A DNA stretch of 42,524 nucleotides. It comes from Candidatus Paralachnospira caecorum (GTDB lineage Bacteria > Bacillota > Clostridia > Lachnospirales > Lachnospiraceae). The DNA is taken from NCBI GenBank assembly GCA_904379015.1, contig CAJFHG010000031.1, positions 1 through 42,524 on the forward strand, read 5' to 3'. Both the position numbers and the translations under genes were made by a program. Each line of letters opens with the position of its first letter. Positions within the stretch are counted from its first letter, which is position 1. Below, piece by piece: positions 42,401-42,524 of the stretch. The notes under the pieces were generated by a model, which did no database searches, was not told the DNA's origin, and saw nothing but the letters and a program-made list of their open reading frames with translations.

Positions 42401-42524
42401 CCGGAGAGAACATTTTATATCAGGAGGTAGTGTCAAGTAATCTATGAAAAACTGAGCCGAAAAAAATAGGCTCAATAGAACCTTGAAAATTGCAGATATC
42501 GATGCCGAAAAGCTCTCCGAGGGC
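42401..42524. other. Right edge, possible end of a mobile element or partial gene
   Basis: After sbcC there is a hairpin TGAGCC (42453-42458) with GGCTCA (42469-42474), preceded by AGGAGGTAG and a very short ORF. From a TTG at 42483 a frame stays open to the window edge, encoding a start like LKIADIDAEKLSEG, but without a clear ribosome site. The base composition changes. It might be the border of an insertion element or the 5' end of a gene. Confidence 0.3.

Noticed and set aside
41180-42475. Long minus-strand open frame opposite sbcC
   Set aside because: Shadow of the repetitive coiled-coil coding sequence; the translation is Leu/Pro/Arg-rich low-complexity with no recognisable motif.

Overview
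The window looks like the chromosome of a Gram-positive anaerobe of the class Clostridia, most likely Lachnospiraceae-like. Signs are the strong AGGAGG-type ribosome binding sites with some GTG/TTG starts, a Gram-positive surface protein with SLH domains, lipoproteins, an energy-coupling-factor (ECF) transporter and an oxygen-sensitive 2-hydroxyacyl-CoA dehydratase system. Most of the DNA is GC-rich; the stretch 1007-2700 and the gap 16808-17165 are clearly richer in A+T. I saw no tRNA, rRNA or CRISPR array.

Left part (1-7.4 kb): a 5'-truncated ABC exporter remnant, an AT-rich patch with a lone lipoprotein, then an operon with a 2-hydroxyacyl-CoA dehydratase subunit, a fusion of a second dehydratase-like subunit to its ATP-dependent activase, an ApbE flavin transferase lipoprotein, and a small heavy-metal (HMA) protein. 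Next (7.4-10.9 kb), on the minus strand: response regulator, ABC ATPase, ABC-2 permease and a histidine kinase with almost no extracellular part, resembling peptide-antibiotic sensing and detoxification modules. A phased direct-repeat array lies before the ABC genes. From 11 to 16.4 kb: a TetR regulator, its terminator, then an operon with a small helical protein, a heterodimeric ABC exporter with one degenerate ATP site, and a cytidylate-kinase-like protein. A short stretch with an XRE regulator and a 73-residue orphan follows.

The centre (17.5-31.4 kb) is the most interesting region. A perfect-consensus promoter drives a cobalamin riboswitch ending in an intrinsic terminator. It precedes a run of seven genes: a giant SLH-anchored surface protein containing an alpha/alpha-toroid domain; a secreted protein ending in a DUF4430 domain; a membrane-anchored alpha/alpha-toroid protein; a membrane-anchored DUF4430 protein; and ECF transporter T, fused A-A' and S components. 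In animal B12 carriers (intrinsic factor, transcobalamin, haptocorrin) an alpha/alpha-barrel and a DUF4430-like beta domain form one chain that clamps cobalamin. Here the halves are separate proteins, in two pairs, at two distances from the membrane, next to a transporter. I infer a bacterial 'split intrinsic factor' capture-and-relay system for cobalamin or related corrinoids. The genes continue with almost no gap into a MoxR ATPase, a DUF58 protein and a transglutaminase-like membrane protein that has lost its catalytic cysteine.

Right part (35.9-42.5 kb): a sugar/maltose O-acetyltransferase on the minus strand, two half-size chromate-transporter-family proteins, the SbcD-SbcC nuclease pair, and an unexplained right edge.
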